Origin: an uncultured Rhodocyclaceae bacterium
GTDB lineage: Bacteria; Pseudomonadota; Gammaproteobacteria; Burkholderiales; Rhodocyclaceae
Direction of reading: 5' to 3'
DNA: 64,000 bases
Assembly: GCA_907163225.1 (NCBI GenBank)
Contig: OU015322.1
Span: forward strand, 3,384,501 to 3,448,500
Below are positions 7,302 through 15,770 of the stretch, one piece after another (positions within the stretch are counted from its first letter, which is position 1; each line of letters opens with the position of its first letter). The position numbers and the translations under genes were made by a program. Below the pieces are notes generated by a model. It saw only the letters and a program-made list of their open reading frames with translations. It ran no database searches and was not told the origin of the DNA.

Positions 7302-9194
7302 ATGGCGACATATAAAGAGTTTCACCAGTATTCGATCGAAAAACCGAATGAGTTCTGGACCGAGCAGGCCCAGCTAGTTGATTGGAAGGAGCCGTTCACC
7401 CAGGTGTGCGACTATTCCCGTCCGCCGTTCGCAAAATGGTTCGTCGGTGGCAAGACCAATCTGTGCCACAACGCGGTTGACCGCCATGCGGCCAAGCGTC
7501 CGGATGCTGCCGCGTTGATCTTCATTTCGACGGAAACCGATGAAGAGAAGGTCTACAGCTTTGCTGAACTGCAGCGCGAAATCGAGCGCATGGCGGCCAT
7601 TTACCAGAGTCTCGGCGTCAAGAAGGGCGACCGCGTCCTGATTTACATGCCGATGATCGCCCAGGCGACCTTTGCAATTCTCGCTGCAACCCGGATCGGT
7701 GCCATCCACTCGGTGGTGTTCGGCGGTTTTGCCTCCGGTTCGCTGGCGACGCGTATCGACGATGCCAAGCCGGTGCTGATCGTTTCGTCCGACGCCGGTA
7801 TGCGCGGCGGCAAGGCCGTGCCCTACAAGCACCTGCTCGATGAAGCCATCGATCTGGCCGAACACAAGCCAGCCAAGGTGCTGATGGTTGACCGTGGTCT
7901 GGACAAGGCTTTCAACAAGGTTGCCGGTCGCGATGTCGACTACGCGACCGAGCGTGCCAAGTTCATGGATGCCAAGGTGCCGTGCGAATGGCTGGAGTCT
8001 TCCGAGCCGTCCTACATCCTTTACACCTCCGGCACGACCGGCAAGCCGAAGGGCGTGCAGCGCGATACCGGCGGTTACGCCGTGGCGCTGGCTTCGTCGA
8101 TGAAGCACATCTACTGCGGCGGCGAGGGCGAAACCTTCTTCTCCACTTCCGACATCGGCTGGGTGGTCGGTCACTCTTACATCATCTACGGCCCGCTGAT
8201 CGCCGGCATGGCTACCGTGATGTACGAAGGCACGCCGCTGCGTCCGGATGCGGGTATCTGGTGGCAGATCGTCGAGAAGTACAAGGTTTCGGTCATGTTC
8301 TCCGCGCCGACCGCCGCACGCGTGCTGAAGAAGCAGGACCCGGCCTTCATGCACAAGTACGACCTGTCGTCGCTCAAGCATATCTTCATGGCCGGCGAGC
8401 CGCTCGACCAGCCGACGCATGAGTGGTTCATGACCGAACTGCAAAAGCCGGTCATCGACAACTACTGGCAGACCGAAACCGGCTGGCCGATGCTGGCCGC
8501 GCTGCCGGGCGTCGAGAAGACCGCGATCAAGTACGGTTCGCCGTCCTTCCCGGTCTACGGTTACAACCTGCAGATCTTCCGCGAAGACGGATCGGTTTGC
8601 GGCGCCAACGAGAAGGGTATCGCCGCCGTCATCCCGCCGCTGCCGCCCGGCTGTTTGTCTACCGTCTGGGGTCAGGATGACCGTTTCGTTTCGACCTACT
8701 TCACCCTGTTCAAGGAGCCGCTGGTTTACTCGTCGTACGACTGGGCGATCAAGGATGAAGATGGTTATTTCACCATCCTCGGCCGCACCGACGACGTGAT
8801 CAACGTTGCCGGTCACCGTCTGGGCACCCGCGAAATCGAAGAGGCCATCCAGAACCACGCGGCGATTGCCGAAGTGGCTGTGGTTGGTGTCGAGGACAAG
8901 CTCAAGGGCCAGGTGCCGATGGCCTTCGCCGTCGTCAAGGATGCTTCCAAGGTCGCTACGCCCGAGTTGGTCAAGGCGCTGGAGAAGGAGGTGTTTGGTA
9001 CGGTCGATAGCATTCTCGGTGCCATTGGCCGCCCGGCTCGCGTGCACTTCGTGACCGGTCTGCCCAAGACACGTTCCGGCAAGATGCTACGCCGCTCGCT
9101 GCAGGCGCTGGCTGAAGGCCGCGATCCGGGCGATCTGACGACCATCGACGATCCGTCGACGTTGGAGCAGATCAAAAACGCGCTGGCCAGCTAA
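7302..9194 (+). CDS. prpE: Propionyl-CoA synthetase
   Basis: This acyl-adenylate enzyme activates propionate (ATP + propionate + CoA to propionyl-CoA + AMP + PPi), feeding the methylcitrate or methylmalonyl pathway. The 630-residue protein carries the adenylation P-loop (YTSGTTGKPKG), the A5 region (YWQTETGWP), the A8 hinge (ILGRTDDVINVAGHRLGT) and the A10 catalytic lysine (KTRSGKMLRR). The overall sequence fits PrpE better than acetyl-CoA synthetase. The start is ATG 7302, with GAGGAA about seven bases upstream; an upstream GTG at 7272 has no comparable ribosome site. A hairpin terminator follows. No other prp genes are in the window. Confidence 0.93.
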   Translation: MATYKEFHQYSIEKPNEFWTEQAQLVDWKEPFTQVCDYSRPPFAKWFVGGKTNLCHNAVDRHAAKRPDAAALIFISTETDEEKVYSFAELQREIERMAAIYQSLGVKKGDRVLIYMPMIAQATFAILAATRIGAIHSVVFGGFASGSLATRIDDAKPVLIVSSDAGMRGGKAVPYKHLLDEAIDLAEHKPAKVLMVDRGLDKAFNKVAGRDVDYATERAKFMDAKVPCEWLESSEPSYILYTSGTTGKPKGVQRDTGGYAVALASSMKHIYCGGEGETFFSTSDIGWVVGHSYIIYGPLIAGMATVMYEGTPLRPDAGIWWQIVEKYKVSVMFSAPTAARVLKKQDPAFMHKYDLSSLKHIFMAGEPLDQPTHEWFMTELQKPVIDNYWQTETGWPMLAALPGVEKTAIKYGSPSFPVYGYNLQIFREDGSVCGANEKGIAAVIPPLPPGCLSTVWGQDDRFVSTYFTLFKEPLVYSSYDWAIKDEDGYFTILGRTDDVINVAGHRLGTREIEEAIQNHAAIAEVAVVGVEDKLKGQVPMAFAVVKDASKVATPELVKALEKEVFGTVDSILGAIGRPARVHFVTGLPKTRSGKMLRRSLQALAEGRDPGDLTTIDDPSTLEQIKNALAS

Positions 9195-9214
9195 GCGCCG
9201 TCCTTCTGGACAAG

Positions 9215-9243
9215 CCCGCCGATGTGAGTCGGTGGGTTTTTTT
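9215..9243 (+). terminator. Rho-independent terminator after prpE
   Basis: CCCGCCGA pairs with TCGGTGGG around a six-base loop (one G-T pair) and is followed by a run of seven T. It lies 21 bases after the prpE stop. The rest of the 194-base gap up to ppx shows nothing else I can support. Confidence 0.85.
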
Positions 9244-9388
9244 ACGTCTGTGATTTCAGTTTTGGCCATTTTTTCCGGTTGACCGCAGAATGCTGGCGCG
9301 CGATTCAGCTTTTGACCGGCGTCACAATCCGTTGTCCGGGCAGGTGGTAGAATGCCCGCCAATTCAAGCATCCTGTGGTTTGTCGAAC

Positions 9389-10891
9389 ATGATTTACGAA
9401 ACCGTCGCTGCCGTCGATCTCGGTTCCAATAGCTTCCGTCTTCAGGTCGGGCGAGTGGTAGACAACCAGATTTACACGCTGGATTCCATGAAAGAGCCGG
9501 TGCGTCTGGCATCAGGATTGATGCCAGACAAGCGCCTGGATGCGCCGGCCCAGGCGCGCGCACTGGACGCGCTGCGCCGCTTTGGCGAACGACTGGGTGG
9601 TCTGGACAAGGGGGCTGTTCGCGCGGTGGCGACGAATACCTTGCGCGTTGCCAAGAACACGTTTGAGTTTCTTCCGCTGGCCGAAGAGGCGCTCGGTTTT
9701 CCCATTGAAATCATCGCCGGCCGCGAAGAGGCTCGCCTGATTTATATCGGCGCCTCGCACTCCTTGCCGAGTGCAGCGCACAAGCGTCTGGTCATCGATA
9801 TTGGCGGCGGTTCCACCGAGTTCATCATTGGCAAGCGCCATGACCCGCAGTTGATGGAGTCGCTGTACATGGGCTGCGTCAGTTACACCCTGCGCTTTTT
9901 TCCCGATCGGCAGATCGACCGCAAGCGCCTGCGTGAGGCGCAAGTGGCCGCGGCCAAGGAAATCGAACTGATTGCTCACGACTATCAGCGACTGGGGTGG
10001 AAAGAGGCCATCGGCTCGTCGGGGTCAGCACGGGCGATTGCCGATGTGCTGGAACTGAACAACATGAACCCGAATGGCGAAAGCGGCATCACCCGGGTCG
10101 GGCTGGAAAAATTGTGCGCGCTGCTCATCAAGGCTGGCTCGGCCGAGGCGCTCGACCTGCCCGGGGTCAAGGGTGATCGGCTGCCGGTGTTTCCGGGCGG
10201 CGTGGCGATCATGTCGGCCATATTCGAAGAGCTGGACATTGAACGGATGTCCTACGCCGAAGGCGCCTTGCGCCTTGGCGTGCTCTACGATTTGCTCGGC
10301 CGTTTCCATCATCACGACATGCGCGATTCGACCGTCGCGCAGTTCCGCCGCCGCTATCAGGTGGAGGGCGATCAGGTTGAGCGGGTCGAGGCGACGGCCA
10401 TTTCAGCCCTGACCCAGTTGACCGCAGGTTCGCCAACCGAAGACGATGTGCAGTTCCTGTCCTGGGCTTGCCGCCTGCATGAAATTGGCATTTCAGTGGC
10501 CCACAACGCTTATCACAAGCACGGTGCCTACGTTCTGACCTACGCTGACATGCCGGGTTTTTCCAAGAAGGATCAGGCGCGCTTGGCGATGCTGGTGCTG
10601 GGCCATCGAGGCAAACTTGAAAAGCTGGGCGCGATTCCATTGGCCGATAGTGCATGGGATCTCATCTATTGCTTGCGACTGGCTGTGTTATTGCACCGCA
10701 CCCGCGATGACCGGGCTATCCCCGCCTGGCGAGCCAGCCGGAGCGGAAACGGCTACTTGATCGAACTGCCGGCGGACTGGCTGACCGCCAATCCCTGGAC
10801 GGCCGCAGCGTTTGGTGAAGAGGCGATCGTCTGGAAGCAACTGGGCCGTGAGTACATTGTCCGCTCCAAGCCGACGAGGAAAGTCACGTGA
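9389..10891 (+). CDS. ppx: Exopolyphosphatase (Ppx/GppA family)
   Basis: This 500-residue enzyme removes terminal phosphates from polyphosphate, or acts on pppGpp as GppA does. The actin-like ATPase fold is marked by AAVDLGSNSFRLQVG near the N-terminus, VATNTLRVAKN, the AGREEARLIY segment and the phosphate loop VIDIGGGSTEFIIG. The C-terminal region has an HD-type helical domain (CRLHEIGISVAHNAYHKHG), as in full-length Ppx proteins of about 500 residues. The start is ATG 9389, which places the conserved DLGSNS motif near residue 10; the open frame extends upstream without conservation. It ends overlapping the following permease gene by four bases. Ppx and GppA cannot be separated by eye. Confidence 0.88.
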   Translation: MIYETVAAVDLGSNSFRLQVGRVVDNQIYTLDSMKEPVRLASGLMPDKRLDAPAQARALDALRRFGERLGGLDKGAVRAVATNTLRVAKNTFEFLPLAEEALGFPIEIIAGREEARLIYIGASHSLPSAAHKRLVIDIGGGSTEFIIGKRHDPQLMESLYMGCVSYTLRFFPDRQIDRKRLREAQVAAAKEIELIAHDYQRLGWKEAIGSSGSARAIADVLELNNMNPNGESGITRVGLEKLCALLIKAGSAEALDLPGVKGDRLPVFPGGVAIMSAIFEELDIERMSYAEGALRLGVLYDLLGRFHHHDMRDSTVAQFRRRYQVEGDQVERVEATAISALTQLTAGSPTEDDVQFLSWACRLHEIGISVAHNAYHKHGAYVLTYADMPGFSKKDQARLAMLVLGHRGKLEKLGAIPLADSAWDLIYCLRLAVLLHRTRDDRAIPAWRASRSGNGYLIELPADWLTANPWTAAAFGEEAIVWKQLGREYIVRSKPTRKVT

Positions 10892-11994
10892 GCGAACTCC
10901 CCAGCTTGCATGCCGAGCCGGGGAGAGTCGTACTGTCTGGCTGCTGGACGCTGGCCGAAATGTTGCCGAACATGCCGGCCTTGCAGGCACAGTTGGCGGC
11001 TTGTTCGGCAACCACCAAGCATTGGGATTTGTCGGCCGTAACCCGGCTGGATAGCGCTGCCGCCGTGCTGCTCTGGCGCACCTGGGGATCGAGTTGGCCG
11101 GCAAGCCTGGCGATCAGCGACCTCCATCGGCAGTCGCTTGCCCGGGTTGCGGAATTGCCCGTGGATATCCCCGAACAAACCAGGCCGAGGCGGGGATTTC
11201 CCGAGATGGTTGGGGCCTTGCTGCTGAAGGCGATGGCCAATCTGCGGGGAATGATTGTGCTGTTCGGGCAATTGTTGCTCGACACCGCCTACCTGTGTCG
11301 CCATCCCAGGGATATTCCCTGGAAGGAATTCACCGCCAATGTTTACAAAGCCGGTGCACAGGCGCTGGCGGTCACGGCGCTGGTCGGGTTCCTCATCGGC
11401 GTGACAATCAGCTACCTGTCGGCGCTACAGCTCAAGAGCTTTGGCGCCGATTTGTTCATCGTCAATATCCTGGGTATTTCGATCATTCGCGAATTGGGGC
11501 CGGTGCTGGTGGCGGTGCTGGTCGCCGGGCGCTCCGGCTCGGCAATGACGGCGCAAATCGGGGTGATGCGGGTGACCGAAGAAATCGATGCCCTATCGAC
11601 CATGGGCATATCGCGCAGCATCCGTGTCGTTTTACCCAAGATTTTCGGGTTGACCGTAGCAATGCCCTTGCTCGTACTGTGGACGTCCGCGGTGGCGCTG
11701 TTTGGCGGCATGCTCGCCGCCTTGGTGCAGCTTGATCTGTCGCTGATCTACTTTCTCGAAAACCTGCCGCGGGCAGTGCCGATGGCCAATCTGGTCATCG
11801 GTCTGTGCAAGGGGGTGATGTTCGGATTTGTCATCGCCATCGTTGCCTGTCATTTCGGCCTGCACGTCAAACCGAACACCGAGAGCTTGTCGGCCAATAC
11901 AACAAGTGCGGTGGTGACGGCAATTACCACGGTCATCCTGGTCGATGCGATCTTTGCGATTTTCACCCGGCAGATCGGGGTGCCGCAGCTATGA
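10888..11994 (+). CDS. mlaE: MlaE-family lipid ABC transporter permease with N-terminal STAS domain
   Basis: This 368-residue protein fuses two parts of an MCE-type lipid transporter. Residues 1-95 form a STAS-like domain (VVLSGCWTL and the WDLSAVTRLDSAAAVLL switch region), the equivalent of the separate MlaB protein. Residues 120-368 are the MlaE permease, with QALAVTALVGFLIG, the conserved IIRELGPVLVAVLVAGRSGSAMTA segment and four to five further hydrophobic helices. In the Mla system the permease sits in the inner membrane and moves phospholipid between the inner membrane and the periplasmic MCE ring. It starts at ATG or GTG around 10888 (GTG), overlapping ppx, and overlaps the ATPase gene by four bases, forming an operon. 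Confidence 0.88.
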   Translation: MSELPSLHAEPGRVVLSGCWTLAEMLPNMPALQAQLAACSATTKHWDLSAVTRLDSAAAVLLWRTWGSSWPASLAISDLHRQSLARVAELPVDIPEQTRPRRGFPEMVGALLLKAMANLRGMIVLFGQLLLDTAYLCRHPRDIPWKEFTANVYKAGAQALAVTALVGFLIGVTISYLSALQLKSFGADLFIVNILGISIIRELGPVLVAVLVAGRSGSAMTAQIGVMRVTEEIDALSTMGISRSIRVVLPKIFGLTVAMPLLVLWTSAVALFGGMLAALVQLDLSLIYFLENLPRAVPMANLVIGLCKGVMFGFVIAIVACHFGLHVKPNTESLSANTTSAVVTAITTVILVDAIFAIFTRQIGVPQL

Positions 11995-12743
11995 AGCCGC
12001 CAGTCATCGAATTGCGCGGTGTCTGCGCGAGCTTTCGCGGGCAGGCCGTTCACCGCGATCTTTCATTGCGGGTGGATGAGGGCCAGATTGTTGGCTTGCT
12101 CGGCGGCTCGGGCAGCGGCAAAACGACCTTGTTGCGCGAGATTCTCGGCCTGCTGCGGCCGGAATCGGGCAGCGTGCACCTCTTCGGCGTCAATCTGAAT
12201 GATCCCGATGTCCGTTTGCAGCGGGATTTGCGCAGACGTCTGGGCATGCTGTTTCAACACGGCGCGCTGTTCTCCGCGCTCTCGGTCTTCGACAACATTG
12301 CCTTTCCGCTGCGCGAACTGCGTTGTCTGGATGCTGACTGGATTCGCCGGTTGGTGCACCTGAAGCTGGCGATGGTCGGGCTGGAGGCGGCCCACGGCAA
12401 GCTCATGCCGGCTGAGCTCTCGGGCGGTATGGTCAAGCGCGTCGCGCTGGCTCGCGCGCTGGCCCTGGAGCCGGAACTCTTGCTGCTCGATGAGCCGACG
12501 GCCGGCCTGGACCCCGACCGCAGCCAGAACTTCGTCGAACTCGTTGGCGACCTGCAGCGCGAACTCGGCCTGACCGTCGTCATGGTGACCCACGATCTTC
12601 ACACCCTTGCCGGGCTGGCCACTCATGTCGCCGTGCTGGCTGATCAGCGCATCATTGCCTTTGGTCCGAAAGACGAGGTCATGACGGTCGACCATTCTTT
12701 TGTTACCGGCTTTTTTGGCGCAGATCGCCGGAAACTGCTTTAA
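11991..12743 (+). CDS. mlaF: MlaF-family ABC transporter ATP-binding protein
   Basis: This 250-residue ATPase energises the lipid transporter formed with the preceding permease and the following MCE protein. Visible motifs are Walker A (GGSGSGKTTLLRE), Q-loop (MLFQHGALFSALSV), the signature LSGGMVKRVALARAL, Walker B (LLLLDEPTAGLDP) and the H-loop VTHDLH. The GALF and LSGGM(V/R) variants are typical of MlaF/Ttg2A ATPases rather than of other importers. I start it at ATG 11991, whose ATGA overlaps the stop of the permease gene. Confidence 0.92.
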   Translation: MKPPVIELRGVCASFRGQAVHRDLSLRVDEGQIVGLLGGSGSGKTTLLREILGLLRPESGSVHLFGVNLNDPDVRLQRDLRRRLGMLFQHGALFSALSVFDNIAFPLRELRCLDADWIRRLVHLKLAMVGLEAAHGKLMPAELSGGMVKRVALARALALEPELLLLDEPTAGLDPDRSQNFVELVGDLQRELGLTVVMVTHDLHTLAGLATHVAVLADQRIIAFGPKDEVMTVDHSFVTGFFGADRRKLL

Positions 12744-12751
12744 TTGGCTCC

Positions 12752-13678
12752 ATGGAAAACAAGTCATACGCCTTCGCTGCCGGTCTGTTCGCCTTGCTCC
12801 TCGGCGTGGCCGCGTTGTTGGCGCTGTATTGGCTGAATGGTGGCAAGGATGAGTCGCACGACTACATTGTCGTGACCAAGCAGAATATCGGCGGACTAAA
12901 CCCGCAGGCGCAGGTTCGCTATCGGGGAATACGGGTCGGCAAGGTCAGCGATATCCGCCTCGATCCCGATGACTACAGCAATATTCTGGTGACCATCTCC
13001 ATCAACGGCGATGTGCCGCTGACCCGGGGTACTGTCGCCAAGCTGAACTATCAGGGGGTCACCGGACTGGCCCATATTCTGTTGCTGGAAACCGGGAAGG
13101 ATTTGGCACCGCTGAAATCGGATGATGAACAACCGCCCCGCATCACGATGATTCCCTCTCTGCTGGAGGAACTCGGCGAAACCGGTATGGCAACGCTAAA
13201 GCAGGCGCGGCAGATGATGGCCAGCGCCAATGCCATGCTCAACGACGAGAATCGTGCCAACCTGACCAAGACGCTGGTCAACCTGGAGGCGGCCTCAAGC
13301 AGCATGAAGCCGGCGCTGGAAAACCTGAATCGAACCCTGGTGCAGGTCAAAAAGCTGCTCGACGATCGAAACATCAAGCATCTGTCGCAAGCGGCCGGCG
13401 AAGTCAGCCCCCTGCTGGCCGATACCCGCGTCCTTATCGGCAAAATGCAGGTAGCGACCGACAAGCTGGATGTGGCTATCGGCGACGCATCGGCTGGCGG
13501 CACTTCAGCACTGATGCCACGCCTGAATGAGCTGGCAAGCGATTTTTCGATGACGTCGCGCCAGTTGAGTCGCGTCCTTCGCATTCTGGAGGAGTCGCCG
13601 CAAGGCCTGGTCTTCGGTGCCCCTGCCCAGTCGCCGGGGCCGGGTGAAGCTGGATTCAATCCGAGCGGGGAAAAATAA
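12752..13678 (+). CDS. mlaD: MCE-domain lipid-binding protein (MlaD type)
   Basis: This 308-residue protein has one N-terminal membrane helix (AAGLFALLLGVAALLALYWL) and an MCE domain from about residue 35 to 115 (VVTKQNIGGLNPQAQVRYRGIRVGKV...NYQGVTGLAHILL). A long helical tail of about 170 residues follows, rich in heptad-like Leu/Ala, ending in a Pro/Gly-rich stretch. MCE proteins form hexameric rings that bind lipid in the periplasm. The tail is longer than in E. coli MlaD and could build a periplasmic tube or contact the lipoprotein encoded next. It lies eight bases after mlaF and two bases before the lipoprotein gene. Confidence 0.9.
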   Translation: MENKSYAFAAGLFALLLGVAALLALYWLNGGKDESHDYIVVTKQNIGGLNPQAQVRYRGIRVGKVSDIRLDPDDYSNILVTISINGDVPLTRGTVAKLNYQGVTGLAHILLLETGKDLAPLKSDDEQPPRITMIPSLLEELGETGMATLKQARQMMASANAMLNDENRANLTKTLVNLEAASSSMKPALENLNRTLVQVKKLLDDRNIKHLSQAAGEVSPLLADTRVLIGKMQVATDKLDVAIGDASAGGTSALMPRLNELASDFSMTSRQLSRVLRILEESPQGLVFGAPAQSPGPGEAGFNPSGEK

Positions 13679-13679
13679 C

Positions 13680-14285
13680 ATGCGTTGGCTGGCTTCACTG
13701 CTTATTTGTCTTCTCGTTTCGGGGTGCTTTACCTCGGGAAAACGAGGCGGTGACAATGCGATGGCAACCTACGATTTCGGGCCGCCAGCTAATAGCTTGC
13801 TTGCCGAGCCTCGCAAGCAAGCCATGGCCATCGAGGTTCGGGCGCCGCTATGGTTCGATTCCATGGGGATTGATTATCGGCTGGCCTATGCTGACGCGAC
13901 ACGCTTGCGCGAATATGCCCGAGCGCGCTGGGCAGGGCCGCCGGCGCAGCTGATTCAGCAACGATTGATGCAGCAGCTTGCTTTGTCGATGGCGGGGCAG
14001 GGACAGGCCCGTTGTCTCTTGCGGGTGGAGATCGCCGAATTCAGCCAAGTGTTTTCCACGCCAGACAGCAGCAAGGGGGTTTTGAAGGGGCGGGCTCAGC
14101 TTTTTGACCGCTCACGCCGCCTGTTGGCTGAGCTCGATCTCAACTTGGCGCAATCGGCATCCAGCCAGGATGCGGCCGGTGCCGTCAGTGCGTTGGCTGT
14201 GACGGTGGCGCAATTGGCAATAAATTTGCAGGCCTGGGAAAGCGTCCTGGTGAAAACGGGAAAAGCCGGCAGCTGTTCAGCTTAG
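13680..14285 (+). CDS. ABC-type transport auxiliary lipoprotein (PqiC-like)
   Basis: This 201-residue protein has a lipoprotein signal peptide with lipobox LVSGC, so it should be acylated at Cys17. The mature part fits the ABC_trans_aux/PqiC family: an early YDFGPP segment, IEVRAPLWFDSMGIDYRLAYAD, then LREYARARWAGPPAQLIQQRL. Such lipoproteins pair with MCE transport operons and sit in the outer membrane facing the periplasm. ATG 13680 is chosen because it begins the signal peptide; upstream codons overlap mlaD and encode no conserved sequence. The gene ends in a four-base convergent overlap with the tetR gene. No mlaC or mlaA is present here. Confidence 0.85.
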   Translation: MRWLASLLICLLVSGCFTSGKRGGDNAMATYDFGPPANSLLAEPRKQAMAIEVRAPLWFDSMGIDYRLAYADATRLREYARARWAGPPAQLIQQRLMQQLALSMAGQGQARCLLRVEIAEFSQVFSTPDSSKGVLKGRAQLFDRSRRLLAELDLNLAQSASSQDAAGAVSALAVTVAQLAINLQAWESVLVKTGKAGSCSA

Positions 14286-14905
14286 TTTGAAACAATTCGC
14301 TCTGCGATGCGCTGTTTCAGGCTGGCGAGATCGTCGTCAAATTGCCCGTAATGCATCAGCGACAAGCCAAAAACACAGGCGTAGAGAAGCAAGCTGCGGC
14401 TTTTCGCTTCGGCGTCCGACATGCCGGCCGCGACAAATAGCTTGCGCGTACATTCCAGCCGGTAAAGGTCGACAGACTCAACGACAGCAGCGGCCTGAGG
14501 ATCGTGTCGCGCCCAGTCACGTATCGCTAGTTCAATCGACATTCCCTTGCGATTTTTGTTCGCGCCATACAATTCGATGGCGTAATGCAGTTGGTTGCGT
14601 TCGTTTCCCGCGCTGACTGACGTAGTTTTTTCAATATCGCGAATTCGACCAAGTTTCCAGTGCTCCAGGACCGCGTCCAGCAGGGCTCGCCTGTCCTTGA
14701 AATGCCAATAAAAACTGCCCTTGGTAACCCCGCATTTTTTGGCCAATACTTCGACGCGCAGACCGGAAACGCCTTCGCGGGCCAAGACATCGATAGCCAC
14801 GTCCACCCAGCGATCCGGGTCGAGTTGAGTGCGCACCGGAGCAACTCGGCTACGCGGCGCGAGCGATGAGGTTATGATCGGGGACTTGACAGGTTTATTT
14901 TCCAT
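14282..14905 (-). CDS. TetR-family transcriptional repressor
   Basis: This 207-residue regulator has an N-terminal helix-turn-helix of the TetR type (VSGLRVEVLAKKCGVTKGSFYWHFKDRRALLDAVLEHW), preceded by a basic N-terminal arm of about 28 residues. The ligand-binding half is all-helical and not assignable by eye. It is transcribed away from etfBA, and two palindromes at 14903-14941 cover its own start codon and the shared intergenic region. It therefore probably represses itself and the electron transfer flavoprotein genes in response to an acyl-CoA or related metabolite. The ligand is inferred from context only. Confidence 0.9.
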   Translation of the reverse strand: MENKPVKSPIITSSLAPRSRVAPVRTQLDPDRWVDVAIDVLAREGVSGLRVEVLAKKCGVTKGSFYWHFKDRRALLDAVLEHWKLGRIRDIEKTTSVSAGNERNQLHYAIELYGANKNRKGMSIELAIRDWARHDPQAAAVVESVDLYRLECTRKLFVAAGMSDAEAKSRSLLLYACVFGLSLMHYGQFDDDLASLKQRIAERIVSN

Positions 14906-14918
14906 ACGCTACCGTATG
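14903..14918. promoter_or_regulatory. Operator-like palindrome overlapping the tetR start
   Basis: CATACGCTACCGTATG is a perfect palindrome with six-base arms CATACG/CGTATG and a four-base spacer. Its left end is the tetR start codon on the minus strand. With the second palindrome 22 bases further on, it forms a tandem operator typical of TetR-family autoregulation. Confidence 0.65.
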
Positions 14919-14923
14919 CTTTT

Positions 14924-14941
14924 CCATACGACACAGTATGG
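14924..14941. promoter_or_regulatory. Second operator-like palindrome between tetR and etfB
   Basis: CCATACGACACAGTATGG has perfect six-base arms CCATAC/GTATGG and a six-base spacer. CCATACG recurs at 14902 and 14924, a 22-base period of about two helical turns, which would place two repressor dimers on the same face of the DNA. It lies about 80 bases upstream of the etfB start. Confidence 0.65.
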
Positions 14942-15020
14942 TCATTGTGCTGGTTGAGTGATCGCCTGTCAAACAGCTGGAAATGCTTGAAGAAATCGAA
15001 CCGAGTAAAAGGAGAAACTT

Positions 15021-15770
15021 GTGAAGATACTTGTCCCCGTCAAACGGGTCGTTGATTACAACGTCAAAGTCCGCGTCAAAGCGGACGGCACTGGCGTTGA
15101 TCTGGCCAACGTCAAGATGAGCATGAACCCCTTTGACGAAATCGCCATCGAAGAAGCCGTCCGCCTCAAAGAAGCCGGCATCGCCACCGAAGTCATCGCC
15201 GTCTCCTGCGGCGTTGCCGCCTGCCAGGAAACCCTGCGCACCGCCATGGCCATCGGTGCCGACCGCGGCATCCTCGTCGAAACTGACGTCGACCTCCAGC
15301 CGCTCGCCGTCGCCAAGCTCCTGCAGGCCCTCTGCGCCAAAGAACAACCGCAAATCGTCATCTGCGGCAAACAAGCCATCGACGACGACGCCAACCAGAC
15401 CGGCCAGATGCTCGCCGCCCTGCAAAACTGGCCGCAAGCCACCTTCGCCTCCAAAGTCGTCCTCGCCAACGGCAAAGCCACCGTCACCCGCGAAATCGAC
15501 GGCGGCCTCGAAACCCTCGAGATCAGTCTCCCCGCCGTGGTCTCTACCGACCTGCGCCTGAACGAACCGCGCTACGCCACCCTCCCCAACATCATGAAAG
15601 CCAAGAAAAAGCCGCTCGACACCGTCAAGCCGGCTGACCTTGGCGTCGACGTCACCCCGCGCCTGACCACCCTCAAGGTCGCCGAACCCGCCAAGCGCAG
15701 CGCCGGCATCCGCGTTGCCGACGTCGCCGAACTCGTCAACAAACTCAAGAACGAAGCGAAGGTGATCTAA
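15021..15770 (+). CDS. etfB: Electron transfer flavoprotein beta subunit
   Basis: This 249-residue protein pairs with EtfA to carry electrons from acyl-CoA dehydrogenases to the respiratory chain through ETF-ubiquinone oxidoreductase. It begins [20 protein letters not shown], the standard EtfB start, and shows [16 protein letters not shown] and the AMP/nucleotide-binding segment [18 protein letters not shown]. The start is GTG 15021, with a strong AAGGAG seven bases upstream. The stop abuts the ATG of etfA without a gap. Codon use is extremely rich in C-ending codons compared with flanking genes. Tandem palindromes upstream suggest control by the divergent TetR protein. Confidence 0.95.
   Translation: MKILVPVKRVVDYNVKVRVKADGTGVDLANVKMSMNPFDEIAIEEAVRLKEAGIATEVIAVSCGVAACQETLRTAMAIGADRGILVETDVDLQPLAVAKLLQALCAKEQPQIVICGKQAIDDDANQTGQMLAALQNWPQATFASKVVLANGKATVTREIDGGLETLEISLPAVVSTDLRLNEPRYATLPNIMKAKKKPLDTVKPADLGVDVTPRLTTLKVAEPAKRSAGIRVADVAELVNKLKNEAKVI

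Noticed and set aside
7374-9047. A 557-codon open frame antisense to prpE
   Set aside because: It is antisense to a fully conserved prpE, is rich in His/Arg/Gly without domains, and has no ribosome site.
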